Assembly: GCA_947561585.1 (NCBI GenBank)
Contig: CANNZV010001829.1
Span: 62,001-126,000, forward strand
DNA length: 64,000 bases
Reading direction: 5' to 3'
Source: Caprella mutica
Lineage: Eukaryota > Arthropoda > Malacostraca > Amphipoda > Caprellidae
The notes under the pieces were generated by a model. That model saw only the letters and a list, made by a program, of their open reading frames with translations. It made no database searches and had not been told where the DNA came from. The stretch's first letter is position 1, and each line of letters begins with the position of its first letter. The position numbers were made by a program, and so were the translations under genes. This document shows, in pieces, positions 46,524-58,509 of the stretch.

Positions 46524-47593
46524 CAGTTTTTTTTGCAAGACTTTGAGCCCCCACTAAGAATATTTGGAATAAGAATTCAGTGGAAACAAATATATTTTCT
46601 CAAAGATAAGGCTTGGTACTTACATTTCATTCAATACAATCTTATGTGAAATTCATTTAAAATACTTTAAAAGGCTATCTACAAAATGTGTCAAAAATGG
46701 TCGCCAGAATCCTGTAGACAAAGTCTTGCGCGCACCAATTAAGACGCTCTTCGTCACCCTCTCTATTATTGCTGCGTCATCATTTGCAGATGAGAATCTA
46801 CATGATATTGTCGAATGAAACTATAAAAATGACAAAAAAGTAATGGTATTCGTTGCGATTGTGGACGGAAAATCCTATTGTCCAAGCATTCATCGATGAC
46901 AACGGCCCTTGTGACTCTGTTAATGGTTCCTATAACATGGCTTTGCTGAAAGACAAAGTGTGCAAACTTTTTTGAGCCACTGCAACATTATGCAGACTCT
47001 GGTGGATGCAAGATGGTGCTCCATTTCATTGTACAAGAGTGGCTAAGCAGTTCATGAATAAAAATTTCAAGGAATGGTTATCAGAAGAGACAATGAGATC
47101 TTCTGGCCGGCACTCAGTTAGAACTCAATCCTCTTGATTTCCATCTCTGGGCTATAATACAATATATTTTGTATTCGCAAAAACCTCAATTCATTTATGA
47201 TATGATAGAATTTAGTGTGTGAAGCTGTTTGGTGAAAATTAGGTCGCAGTAACAATTGAGAAGGTGACGAAGACTCGAAGAGCGTCTTGAAATGCGAAAG
47301 ACTTTGACTACAGGATTCTGGCAGCCATTTTCAACACCTTCTGTAGATTTAGCCTTTAGAAGTATTTTGAATGAATTTCAAATAAGTTTGTTTGTTCCCG
47401 CCCCAAAAGTGAAGTCATAATCGCATTCCTTTTCGAATACTTTCACTGAATTTACTTCCACAGCAGATCATTAATTGAGATGCCAACTGTTTTTTTTTTA
47501 TTGGATATCAACGAAAATAATAAATATTAACATTTTTGCTTGTTAATCAATTCGTAACATAACAAAGTCTTGCAAAAAGAAAATAATACACTG
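46524..47593 (+). mobile_element. Foldback-type mariner derivative with TA target sites
   Basis: A 1070-bp element flanked by TA (46522-46523 and 47594-47595). The outer ends 'cagttttttttgcaagactt' and 'aagtcttgcaaaaagaaaat...cactg' are inverted copies. The inversion continues inside: 46630-46765 matches the reverse complement of 47268-47402, including 'gccagaatcctgtag' and 'aagacgctcttcg'. The right copy encodes the transposase C-terminus (FDYRILAAIFNTF). The left arm is therefore an inverted duplicate of the 3' end that replaced the original 5' end and the transposase N-terminus. Confidence 0.75.
46838..47360 (+). pseudogene. DD41D mariner-like transposase fragment
   Basis: Plus-strand remnant beginning in the middle of the catalytic domain (KVMVFVAIVDGK). 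It includes the second catalytic Asp as WWMQDGAPFH and, after frameshifts, ELNPLDFHLWA with the third Asp, then the C-terminus. It is homologous in order and wording to the pseudogene at 40358-41409 (VKLFVSIVNGK, WWMQNGAPAH, LNTLDFYYWA) but keeps the Asp that copy has lost. Multiple frameshifts and stops make it inactive. It lies inside the inverted-repeat element described separately. Confidence 0.75.
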
Positions 47594-47595
47594 TA

Positions 47596-50500
47596 TGAAA
47601 CCCGGATTCTGAACGATAATGCTAAGTACATACAAGGAACTTAACAGTATATCATCCCGTAACACACATTAAAAACTGGCTGATTTAGAGCTAACTCGAG
47701 CAATTTTATGTGTCAAAAAGAGTTTTGAGAGCGAACATTCTTTTGCGGCTGATGCTGCAACTTTCAGTAGCAATCTGACAGCTTAATGAGTTTTACCAAG
47801 ATTTTCCTTGTCTGTGGCTAATAAAAATGGTCTATGCAATAAAAACAGGGAGAAGAAGGCTCACAAAAATATTGAAATAAATTATTAATGATTTCAAATA
47901 ATGCAAATACGGAGGTAATAAATAACGAAATTATTTTTTTTCTGAATCAGTTAAGAAAACAAGATAGGATCCTTCAAATTAGGTAGCTAACAACTTATGT
48001 TAACGTATTTGATATTATTTATAACTTCCTCTGTTTTTCACTTTTTAACTAATTTTTTGTTTTGTTTCGTAAACCATTTTTAAAGTTAAAGGTGCAGCAT
48101 CTCTTCATACCTAGCGTGCACAAATCGGATACTTTTTAATTCCCATTCATGTGATTATGTGCCGCATCAAGTAATTTTTAGTGCCTAGTTTGTACCAGGC
48201 TTAAAGGGTTAAATAATATTTTTCTGAATATTTTTTTTATAGAATATAATTGATGTTTGAGTGAAATAACACATGGTGAAATTCATTCCAGGTATTAGTT
48301 AGTTCCTGAGCGCATTTAAACAACAAAATTAGCTTTTTTCTAAATCCTAAGATGTACAGATAGTTTGTCGATATAAATTAACAAAACCATCATCAATGTA
48401 CAAAAAGTAGGCAAATTATTTGTATATGTATTATTTGTCTTGAAAGAGGTTATTCAACTTCTTGGGCCTTGAAGATTTGCATTATCTACTGTATTTTGTC
48501 TCGGAAAAACTTTGTTACATTGTATTCATGAATCAAATATATCATTATCTCTTTACTGAATGAAATAACTATTTTCATTATTATTACATATTAATATTTT
48601 TCCCTTATACTTTTCCAATCGTGTTAGTGGCTGCTGGTGACTAATATCTCATTGGTAGCAATCATCTAGATTGATATTGCTCCTCAGTGATTTCAAAACA
48701 ATATATCCCTCATTGTTTGCCATCATTCATCATCAGCGAAATTTATCATCAGAGGAAACTTAGACAGTTCCACTAAAGCTATTAATTTTATTTTTGAAAC
48801 ATTGACCTTAAGTTTCACTTATATGAAATGCATGGTGGTGTTTCTGAACGCTCTTAGATATTGTGCATTGTGCAACATGTCACGTATATTTGGATGCATC
48901 TAAATAAATAATTTTATATTTTTAACGTATCAAAGCATTTATTCATATGTTTATATACAAGTTCTATCTAGTTTTAAAGGAATTTAGCGGACTAAATCTA
49001 TTAGTTCAGCTACGAAATAATGTTTCTATTATTATGAGAACATTATTATTTGATAGAATATTAATACAGAGAATTTTAGTAAATACTGCTAAAAAATGAT
49101 TATCACTGAATGGAGAGATACAATACTATTCTGTATGTTTATACATTGATATTATATATGAAGCTACAATATCGCCATATAATATTCATTTCCATTTTTA
49201 TAATTGGAACACTATGTATATAATACAGTATTTTCAAATTTTCAAATTTGAAATAAATGAGAGTTAGTTACAAATCTCTTGCATTAAAATATTGAAAGTA
49301 AATTAGAAATTAATATTAAATTTCAAATAAACTGGAAATCATTTTCAGAAAAATCGAAAACCTATCACTGCATCACTTCACCAATTATTCAATAGACATT
49401 TATTTCAGATGATATCTAAAAGAAAAGCATTATTTGGTCATATTTCACTGCATATAGTGTTCATAATTAAGATTTTACCTTGAAATGTATTGCTATATTT
49501 TACTGAGTTCTCAGATCGTTTCTTGTATATTTAATAACTTTCAATTATTTTAATACAAGTTTTATCTCCCATTCTCAAAGAGCTAGTGCTTCAATTATAT
49601 GCTAAAACTTTCAAAGAAGAGTAAAAAAAAATAGGTTATAAATTATCTATTTAGAATTAATTGATATTATCCTTGGCGATTATGTATCAGATGTATTCAG
49701 AATATAAAAACAGTTCAAGATGTATGTTCTTGATTTATTTTGATTCACATCTAATTTTGTTAAATCCCTTTTCAATAACAATTGCTATTTAAGTTAATTG
49801 GATTTCAAATAATTCGGGTTACATCGATAAATATTCAAATATATTTGGTTAACATCGATGGAAAAATTAGAAACTTGATTCGGCTGTTTGTTCGCGAATA
49901 ATGTATTCACACACATATAGGTAATGACAGGTAATAAGTTATAAAAATATTAACAGTCAGGTTAATAGTGACCTATGTCAACTCCCACGTTCCGAGTACT
50001 ATAAGTGTCAAAAATTTAGTTGGAACCTGACATACATTTATAAGAGCTCTCTGGAAATGAATCATGTGGGTTTTTCATCATATTCCCAAAAGAAAAGGAA
50101 GAGCTCTGTATTAAAATACTAAATATAGAAGTAAAGAAATTATTATGCTATTACCACATCGAGAATCAAATTCTGGCACTTGTGCACATTGAACAAAAAT
50201 ATATCAACGTCAAAGCGGGTTTCCACAAAAGCAATTGGAAGGCAAATATACCAAGTGACCTAACATACAAATTTGTGAATTTTATGGCTTTGATAGGCAA
50301 AGTAGGAAAATCGACAGTACTTCGCATGAATATTGAAAAAGGAGTACTCAATTAGTTATGGGCTTTTAACCCTTACTGCTGGTGATGAGTAAATAATTTT
50401 ATTTTATCTATCATGAAATTGAATAACGAAAGTAATAAACATTTGTTAATGGTCATTTTTGTTGAGTTCATTTATATAAAAATGAGGTTTATTTCATAAT

Positions 50501-51335
50501 GTAGTTTGTATTACTGCACACTTCTAGAGTGTTTATTGACCTGGCTGAGGGATTCGAGAGGCGGCACGCCCTCCTTACTCTTATATTAGCATTCGATTTC
50601 ATAAAAAATAAAATGAAGTTATTACCGCACGCTTGGCAATGGGGTGCTAAAAACGCGTATCGTATTCAAAAGATTGTGCAAATCGGCAAATGACGAGGAA
50701 CATGTGCATTGTGCACTGTGCAGTGAGCACTATTGATTTATTCACTCTGAGTCGAAGACATCTATTCTGCTATGAAGTGGAATAATCAGTTAAACCACTA
50801 TGCCTTAGTTTGATTAAAAGTTCTCACATATTTTCGTATTTTCTAGCACTATAAGGAAAAGCCCAGGTACAAATTCTGATGGGGGAATTTAGTTCTTTCC
50901 TTTGATATGTGTTATTTTTTTGATATTCACGACTTAAATTACTATTCCTACTCTGAAGAGTCGTCAAAATTCTTTTGACTGCGTAATTACTGTGCTAAAT
51001 ATTTAATTCAATAAAGAATCTTCATTTAATTATTAAACATTATACTAGGGATGGACACAAGAAAAACAGAATTAAGCTAAATACTATTTTGGAATTTCTT
51101 GAAGTAATTTTAACTTTGACGAGAGAAATTATTGTCCTCTAAAAAAAATGAACTGAGATGAAAATGAAATTGTGATAATTAAGAACTGTTAAAGCAAAAA
51201 TTATATGCTGTAATTGCAGCTACTAAAAGCAGGAACGAAAAAAAAAATTATATATGTTCTTATTTGCACTTCGCAAAGCAGGAAAATTAGTTGGTGCTCA
51301 AGAAATATGATCTACCAATGTCAGCGAGATTGCCA
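47596..51335. other. AT-rich noncoding stretch
   Basis: No gene recognised. A GC-richer unique island at 50540-50770 ('ggcggcacgccctcc', 'gtgcattgtgcactgtgcag') has no open frame of note. Confidence 0.5.
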
Positions 51336-51339
51336 ATTA

Positions 51340-51625
51340 TTATGTTTATGTTGATAATTGTTATTAAATGATATAATAATTGTAGTTAAAGGTGGTAATT
51401 GTTCTGAACAGTGATGATTGTTATTAAAAGTTTTAATCATCATTAAAGATGATAATTGTTCTTAGTAAAGGTGAAAAAAGTTACTACGTATAGTAAATGT
51501 AAATATTTGTTATAAAAGGTGATAATTGTTATTAATGGTGAATATTGTTATTATTGGTGAATATTCTTTTTAATTGTGACAATTTTTCTGAAAGTTGATA
51601 ATTGTTATGAAGGGGATAATTGTTA
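51340..51625 (+). repeat. Degenerate GATAATTGTTATTAAAGGT repeat
   Basis: About twelve imperfect copies of an 18-25 bp unit built on 'gataattgttattaa' plus 'ggt', with irregular spacing. Confidence 0.7.
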
Positions 51626-53230
51626 ATAATTCTTTAACCCTATTAACCTAGTCATTAAAAGTTCACTTAGTAACCTAGCGATGGGCGTTATCATTTGTTA
51701 TTTACACATCCAATGGTAAACTCCAAAGAATAGTTATCTAATTAAAATTAAAATTACAAGCAAAGATTAGAAACAAATATTTCTGAAGCCATTTCCCCCA
51801 CCCATCAATAAAATCATTCTCACATTAACAAAAATGAATAAAACTTGAAGAAAATTAAACTATGGATGGAGAACGCTCTAACTGTGAACAATATATCAGA
51901 ATAAAACATGTACTTCTTATAGTTTTCGAAATATATTAACTTAAAGCTATGTTACAGTATTTTTGAAACACCCTGTTTAGTGTTTATTCGAATAAAGGCT
52001 CATAATATAAGTATTTCTATTCATTGATAATCGAATGTAATTATGTATAGAAGTCAAAGTCATAAAAAGACAGCTTCAAAATCAGTTTAACAATTTATTT
52101 ATTGATACTTCTTCATGAGATCTGGCCCTCCTGGACCAATCGCTAGTTCACTAGGTTTAAAGTTTATAATAATAAATATTCTCTTAATGACTATGAAACA
52201 ATTAATTCAACATTTTTGGATAGATCACAAACTAAAGTAGAAACATGTATGTAAAGCACCTTCAATACTGGTAACAATTGGTTTCTATAAAAATAAACTT
52301 CAATGTTATATGTAAAAATTTATGTTCAAGATGAAAATAAGTTAATTTATCTTATACTATACGGTATGGGCCACAAAAATGTTTCCGCTTTTTCAAATAT
52401 TTGTAAATCGTTCACCAATGGACAAAAAACTGTATCAGGGCCTTTTTTTCTCCGCCTTTCATTGTACTATTAACAGGTGAAAACAATTTTGAACTGATGG
52501 ACATAATGTAAGAACAGGTAAGCAAATAGTGAGGGGGATTATTTTTGTCATTGTGCGAAAGTTATTCTTAGAGCTAACTCTGATTTTACTTACTAAAAGG
52601 CATGTTATGGGTACTATTATTTTCACGAAAAAATATAAAATCATCTTTGATTTCAGTTTGAATTTTAAAATGAAATAAAATTGGCCTGCCGTCAGAAACA
52701 TTATATTGTACAACTGTAGAATTGATATGGTTATGAATTGTTTATTATTATTGTTTATTAAGCATATAGCACCCTTACAAAGGAAACAGGGCCGGGGCCT
52801 CCCTGGTCCGATCAGTTTATTATACAAGAAAAGATAAGGAAATACAGTTGGGGCTATATGGCCCGACTAAGCCTATGGCTTCTGGGGCAACCTATATAAA
52901 AAAAAGATTAAAAAGGAGAATATATAATAATTATTAGAATAAAATTTTGAAACATACTATTACAGACATTAAGGTAACAGAGAAACAATGGATGAACTAA
53001 TGTTACATATAGGGCATAGAACATTAATTATTATGAATAAGGAAGGTTTTGAATTTGATTTTGAATGAAGCAAGAGACAAAGAATTTTTGATTTGTGGGC
53101 AAATATCATTCCAGACTCTACAACCAAAATAGAAAAAAAGTAAAATTGAAAATGAAATTTAGCCAGAGTTGATTTATAAGAGAAAAATGGTTAGAGTTAT
53201 CATAAAGAGAATAACCTTAGCAATAGACGA
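51626..53230. other. Noncoding stretch before LINE fragment
   Basis: Includes 'tttttgaaacaccctgt' near 51960, a word common at insect transposon ends. Related GC-rich phrases 'ggccctcctggaccaatc' (52123) and 'ggcctccctggtccgatca' (52796) recur. The segment from about 52780 could be 5' sequence of the downstream LINE. No gene. Confidence 0.4.
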
Positions 53231-53239
53231 CAACGTGTA

Positions 53240-54425
53240 CATTAAAAAAATTTTATATCTGATTTTAAACCACTAGTTACTGGTCTTTTTCAAGGTTCAA
53301 ATTTGAGCCCATTGTTTTTTAATATTTTAATAAATAATCTCTGTAGCCGTGCTGAAAGTTTTAATTTTAATTGTACTATGTTTGCAGATGATTTAGTTAT
53401 TTTATTCGGGACACAATTTTTTAAAATATTTTAGTTGAATGTAATTTTTATTGACAGACTTTCAGAATGGCTGAATTTTAACAAAGTAACCCCCAATGTT
53501 TTTAAATCAAAAGCTATGATTTTTAATGCACGAACGATTAAAGTATTCCCTCCCACCTATTTTAATAATGTTCAACTAGAATATGTAAATGATTTTAAAT
53601 ACCTAGGACTTTTAATCGACAATAAACTATCTTTTAAACCGCATATTGACACAATAACTAGGAAACTCAGCCAAGTAAAAGGTGTTATTTATTCAACCAA
53701 ACCCTATTTAAATAAAAAGTCACTAATTTTAATCTACTATTCATTAGCTTATTCTATTTTTATTCAGTCTATCATTTTTTATTGCAAAACTTTTAACGTC
53801 CATTTAAGTCGCATCGGAATTTTATTAAATGATATTTTAAGAATTATTTTAAATGTAAAGAGAAATGAAAATTTACTCCTTTAATGCCAACCAACACAAT
53901 GTATTTTAAACTTAGGATTCTTAAATTTGATGATGTATGTGATTATTTTTTATCATCGTTTCTAAGGAGAGCAATTTTTTATGAACCAGATCTTTTAGAA
54001 CAATATTTTAATAACTTTATCCCTTCCCATAACCATCATACAAGGGGCACAAATTTGAACCTTCCTCCTATTAGATTAGAAAGTCAAAGAAATTTTACTA
54101 TTTTCAGATCAATAGAAGCTTTTAATAAACTTCCAGAATTTTTAAGACAACAAATGTCAAACTATGTTTTTAAAAAGAAATATAAAGATTTCTGTTTTAA
54201 CCAATATAGAGTAATTTTAATACCGGTAACTTAGGTAGGTTTTTATTATTTCTTGTGTATTATTTTTTAATTTATAGATTCTATAAGCTTTTAGACTTTT
54301 TTAGAATCCACAGTATATACATATATTATTTACAATTATTTTTGATGTCACAAAAGGTTTTTTTATATAAAGATTTTTAACTATGTATATGTATGTAACA
54401 GTTTCTCAATAAACAATAAACAACA
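53240..54425 (+). pseudogene. 5'-truncated LINE: RT palm to 3' end
   Basis: Plus-strand non-LTR RT remnant. Before a stop near 53430 it shows GLFQGSNLSPLFFNILINNL (motif B) and CTMFADDLVIL (motif C). The next frame (53435-53884) has RLSEWLNFNKVTPN, KSKAMIFNA and FKYLGLLID, the usual order after motif C. A second frame (53884-54234), one base out of phase with the first, has HTRGTNLNLPP and FRSIEAFNKLPEFLRQ, typical of LINE ORF2 C-termini. The 3' UTR ends in 'caataaacaataaacaacaa' near 54425. It is AT-richer than the other LINEs, suggesting age. Clade uncertain (jockey/RTE-like). The DNA is inactive: a stop, a frameshift and no 5' half. Confidence 0.8.
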
Positions 54426-54540
54426 ACGTATCTATTAATAGATGAAAAGAATGTTCTGACATAACAGTTATAAAATGGTTTATGGTACATATAATTGCTA
54501 ATAAGGTTATACGGATTCCCAGCTAACAGAAAGCTGTTTG

Positions 54541-54597
54541 TCCCACGTCTTAAGACGTCTAACACCCCTCGCTATAGAGGGAATTAAGACGTGGGGC
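54541..54597. repeat. Short inverted repeat CCCACGTCTTA...TAAGACGTGGG
   Basis: 'cccacgtcttaagacgtc' and 'ttaagacgtggg' form a hairpin-capable pair. The word 'cacgtctt' or 'aagacgt' recurs at 54650, 54778 and 54830, so a small family of end sequences borders the nested foldback. Confidence 0.65.
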
Positions 54598-54667
54598 AAA
54601 ACGTGGGGCGGGGGAAATCCTCTTCATTTGCACAGGGATTTCCTTCTGCAAGACGTCTGATCCCACC

Positions 54668-54776
54668 CTAGGCAGCAAGTATTTATTCCTGGGATATTAA
54701 GGGAGTATCCCAGGAATATATCCTTCTTCCCAGGGTTGTTCCCTTAATATCCCAGGAATAATGCTTGCTACCTGGG
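54668..54776. mobile_element. 109-bp foldback element
   Basis: Left arm 'ctaggcagcaagtatttatt' through 'gatattaaggga' (54668-54704) and right arm 'cccttaatatcccaggaata' through 'gcttgctacctggg' (54740-54776) are inverted copies over ~37 bp with few mismatches. The centre 'tcccaggaatatatccttct' continues the theme. No coding capacity; a MITE-like or hairpin repeat. Confidence 0.75.
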
Positions 54777-54849
54777 GTACGTCTTGTCCCTCTCTGACAT
54801 AGATGGACATCCACATTCCACATGTCCCACGTCTTACCCAACTCCGTTT

Positions 54850-55005
54850 TCAAGATTTAAACCCATTATTATTCACTCGATATCATTTGGGGATATCTCC
54901 ATATCGCAAGAACGTCAAAATAGGACATCCCCTCGATAACGTTGGGGATATCGAACCATAGGGAATTTCCACGGAATATCCCGTGAATAATTTTTTGTTA
55001 CCTAG
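54850..55005 (-). repeat. GATATC/GGATATTC-rich interspersed repeat, copy 2
   Basis: Shares words in reverse orientation with 9062-9297, notably 'gacatcccctcgata' and 'cgcaagaacgtc', and ends in 'tacctagg'. Probably the same repeat family. Confidence 0.5.
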
Positions 55006-55029
55006 GCAAAATTCTCCAAAGGTTGTTTC

Positions 55030-55525
55030 ACCAGTACCCTCGCTTTTCACCAATCCCCCATCATTTTTTCTACATACCCCAATATTTTTTAAAAATTACA
55101 CATCACTTCTCCTCATCCCCTATTACTTTCTCTTCATCCTCCATCAGGTTCTCTTCAATTCCCCATCACGATTTCCCCAGTCCCCATCAATTTTCCTCAT
55201 TCCCCATCATATTTTCCCCACCCCATCAAATTCAAAAATTATTTCTATTCTCACTCTAAGGATGATAACTGCCTGTCTTTAATGGGTAGGAGGAAAAACA
55301 ATACCCTCTACCCCGACAACTCTTTCTACTGTCGTTTAAATCCCCCTTTTGTAAAAAAAATGTTCGATTTTGGAAAAAAGATCAATGATATTCAAAATGA
55401 AGGGGATGGGGGAAATTGATGAGGAATGGGGAAACAGTGATGGGGAATGATGAAAATGTGATGGGGAATTTAAAAATAATATGTTCACTTTTGAGAAAAT
55501 CATGGGGCATTTGGAGAAAGTGAGG
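55030..55525. repeat. Inverted pair of CCCCATCA / TGATGGGG tandem repeats
   Basis: 55030-55250 repeats 'ttccccatca' and 'cctcattccccatca' on the plus strand. 55390-55520 repeats the reverse complement 'tgatggggaat' and 'gaggaatggggaaa'. Together they can fold into a long imperfect hairpin. Open frames in the left arm are composition-driven. Confidence 0.7.
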
Positions 55526-55954
55526 GTAATATTGAAACGTGTTAGAATTAGGTTAAATTACAGTGGGTTAACAACGTTAAGACCTAGAGTTTATTTAAAG
55601 AGTAATATGTTATACAGATAGAAGTCTATTGGAGAGATGAGTGGAACACATCTCTCACTGAGTAATTTAAAGAACCGACTAGCTATAGAATTGACCTGCG
55701 GTGATATTTAACACTCACCGGAACTTGTAATGGACTTTAAACCTTAAATCCGTTTCTCATAAAAGTAATACATTGTTTGTTAAACAATAGGTAATTAATA
55801 TAGCTGAGCTAGTCTCACAGGAAGTTAACATTAAACATATAAAGAGTGTGTAATACATTTAAACTAAAATTTAAACTAAACGGCATACAATTCGGTTCAG
55901 TATACATTTCTTTATTTGTTATTAGAGTTTTTTATACCCTGTGGGCAACATTTG

Positions 55955-58078
55955 AGGGAATGGCTTTCCTGACGCTGATGAAGAAGATAGGAGCCCTCCT
56001 ACCATTGACTCAGACCTCTCTGGGACACTTCAAGCTTTCCCCTTACCAAAACCCGTCGAGGGCCTCCCCGTTCTCTCCGAAAACGATGTGGAGGCGGCTC
56101 TTCAGGAATGGCTTATTAGTTCTTCCCCTCCACTCAGAGAAGAGGAGGCACATCCTAGGACCAACCAAATCATCCTCCCGGAGATCCCAGGGCAAGACTC
56201 TCTTGGTGACCTGCATCAGGAACTTAACATCGAGGAGGTCCCCTTGGAGGACGTCACAGTCGACAACGACCTATAATGACACGGGAAACTTCACCCGCAG
56301 AATCAATGGCTTCATAACTAGGCGCCGAGTATCCTCTACAATCCCCTATCCACTTCCAAGTGGATGAGAGGACACGAGTTGTCTCCCCTCCACCTCTTGT
56401 AAGGTGGTTCATCTCACACACGGATTCTGACGGCCTTCCCATCAATGATCAAGACAATCCTGACCGTAACAACGGAGAAATCGACCAGGATGATGACACC
56501 TCACAGGACTCTCGCGATGACCCCGAGGATCCTCCTGAAGATAAAGAAGAGAAGATCAATCTCTCGGGACCAGCAAGAAATGGCGGCAACTCTCCTGGTG
56601 AGCATAACCCTAGAAATAAATTACCATTTATTAAACGCTCATCTTCTGTTAGCCAAAATCTTACTCTTACTACGGCCCTTAATTACTTACTACGGCACTT
56701 TATTTGTGAATATTGTTTTCTGAATGATAACCTTCAACATAACCATTCTCGTAAACCTAATTATGAATCTTATGTATTATCAAATTCATATGTACCTATC
56801 ATAACAGGGGATTTACCCAGCATAAAAACGGGCGATCCAGCGGTTAACTCAATCATAGAAAAACGCACTAATATCTTCATGCCAAAAGGCTTCAATTGCA
56901 ATCATTACACACCTTTAAAACAAATGGTTCATGTCGAGAGATTGGTGGAAGCGGGGGTCCTCAAGGAGGTTCCTCCTAATGGAAGACCGCACTCCACTTT
57001 TTCTCTCTTCACCGTTCCTAAGAGTGACCCTGCAAATCCCAGAGTCTTGCTGGATATGTCCCTCCTGACGGGTAGGAGTCTTTCCACTTGCCTTCAGTAA
57101 ATTCAGCATTCCCCGATACAAAAAATAAAGACAATAAAATGATCAAACTTGACCTAACTAATGGATTTTTCCATATAAAATTTTCTGATAAAGCTTCAAA
57201 ATTATTCGGGGTTCGCTGCGGAAAGAGATTCTTTAATTTTACTCGTCACCCTCAGGGCCTCACCACTTCTTCTCTTGTGTCATGCAAAGGGTCATGATTG
57301 CTGTGGTGGGGTCTCTGTTGAAAAATCTTTCCGTTAAATTTCTTATCTACTTAGACGATATTCTTTTGGTAGGAAAGGAGGAAGCTTTGGAAGAGGCTAA
57401 GTTAAGACTTTTTGATTCCTCTCTTGCATTCAATCTTAGCAAATGTTCACTAAAACCAACTAGAAGACTTAACTACCTTGGTATTACCATTGATTTCGAC
57501 AACTTAACTATGGCCTTAAGCCTAAAATTCGTGGAATGCATCCACCAAGAATTTGACTCAGTTAAAAAGAAAAACTGATCGCTAAGATACAAACAACGCT
57601 TGGTGGGCCTCATAAATTTTGCCAACTTCGTCCTAAAGCTTCCTCTTTCATTAGTTAAATTATATTACAGCTATCTTCATAAGCTTTATAGGTTCAAACC
57701 TCTTTTACACTGCAATCCCGTTCTATTCTATGCAACCCTTAATCGGGAAGTAGTCTTTGTTGACGCCACTTCGGGCTTCATCGGGATGTGGGCTCAAGGG
57801 CGGTGGCGGGCTCTTACCTTACGATGTCGCTTGCCGATATTGGAAGCGAAGTTTGCTGCTGCCTGGCTGGCTCACATCCTTTTCCCAGAAGCGGTTATCC
57901 TGTCGAATAACAAAGCAGTTATCTTCTTGTTTTCTAAAGGGAGAATGCCGCCGGGTTGGAAATTCAGCTACAAAAAGAATGTTCTCATGTGTAGGACATT
58001 TTTCTGTTCCACCCTTGTATATATTAACACACGTTCCAACCCGGCGGATAGGTTCTCTCGCCCTATCTTGTATTAATT
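55955..58078 (+). pseudogene. Hepadnavirus/DIRS-like retroelement polymerase, copy 1 (RT and RNase H)
   Basis: Polymerase remnant of a reverse-transcribing element; 5' truncated. The N-terminal acidic region (about 55970-56275) aligns with copy 2. A 28-bp deletion near 56270 breaks its frame. The next frame (56360-57100) is a Pro/Asp/Glu-rich spacer followed by RT fingers (VERLVEAGVLKEV, FSLFTVPKSDP). A frameshift near 57080 leads to KLDLTNGFFHI (motif A) and TRHPQGLTTS (motif B); another near 57280 leads to FLIYLDDILLVG (motif C, YLDD at 57348-57359) and LNYLGITID. One TGA at 57576-57578 precedes the RNase H: VFVDATSGF, LPILEAKFAAAW, VILSNNKAV (usual Asp now Asn) and SNPADRFSR. The protein stops 5 codons later, with no integrase or tyrosine recombinase. 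Confidence 0.75.
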
Positions 58079-58392
58079 AGTTAATCTTAAGGATTAAAGG
58101 CTGTTATAAAATAACTAGTACTTTTGCCATTATCTTTATTATTTAATTTTATTTTGTATAGGATTATAAGCATTACATATTTTTCTGTAAAATTGTTGTA
58201 TTATTATTATATGTATTTTTGATATATTTCCCCTTTGATATGCATTGTGTAAACTATAAGGAATTTTCGCAAAAATGTTAGTCCTAAGTATTGAGATATT
58301 AATAAAGGTTTGCGAACCCAAAGCGGGGCCCCAATCCCAAGTTGACATAGGTGTCTGGCAGTTGGAACACTTCAGGTTCCAACAGGTTTCTT
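58079..58392 (+). other. 3' untranslated region of retroelement copy 1
   Basis: AT-rich then GC-richer sequence between the RNase H stop and the shared terminal sequence. It includes 'attaataaaggtttgcg', an AATAAA-type polyadenylation word, at about 58300-58316, and a short inverted 'ggaac...gttcc' near 58365. It has no counterpart upstream of copy 2, so it is internal to copy 1. Confidence 0.5.
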
Positions 58393-58486
58393 TTCCCCTC
58401 CTCCTTTCTTCAGAAAGGGGCTCGGGTTCCTTATAGCTATATAAGGAACCGAGCCTTGGAGGCAGAGAAATAACCTTGTCAGCTTC
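58393..58486 (+). repeat. 94-bp terminal sequence of retroelement, copy 1
   Basis: About 96% identical to the reverse complement of 60320-60412; the first ~70 bp are identical. It contains a 37-bp near-palindrome from 'ggctcgggttccttatagct' to 'atataaggaaccgagcc', whose centre supplies a TATATAAGG TATA-like word on the plus strand. It follows the 3' UTR of copy 1, while its partner precedes the capsid-like ORF of copy 2. This is the expected placement of a short terminal redundancy (LTR-like) carrying a core promoter. Seen alone, the pair also forms terminal inverted repeats around 58.4-60.4 kb, so a DIRS-like inverted-terminal-repeat reading is possible. Confidence 0.6.
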
Positions 58487-58509
58487 GGATTTGGACCCTT
58501 GAGATTTGG

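Noticed and set aside
54983..55282. 99-codon plus frame rich in Pro/Ser/Phe
   Set aside because: It falls in the CCCCATCA repeat arm and is driven by composition.
58139..58486. C-terminal ~115 codons of the 361-codon minus ORF as part of the polymerase
   Set aside because: This part reads antisense through the terminal repeat and 3' UTR of the other retroelement copy; homology ends near 58520.
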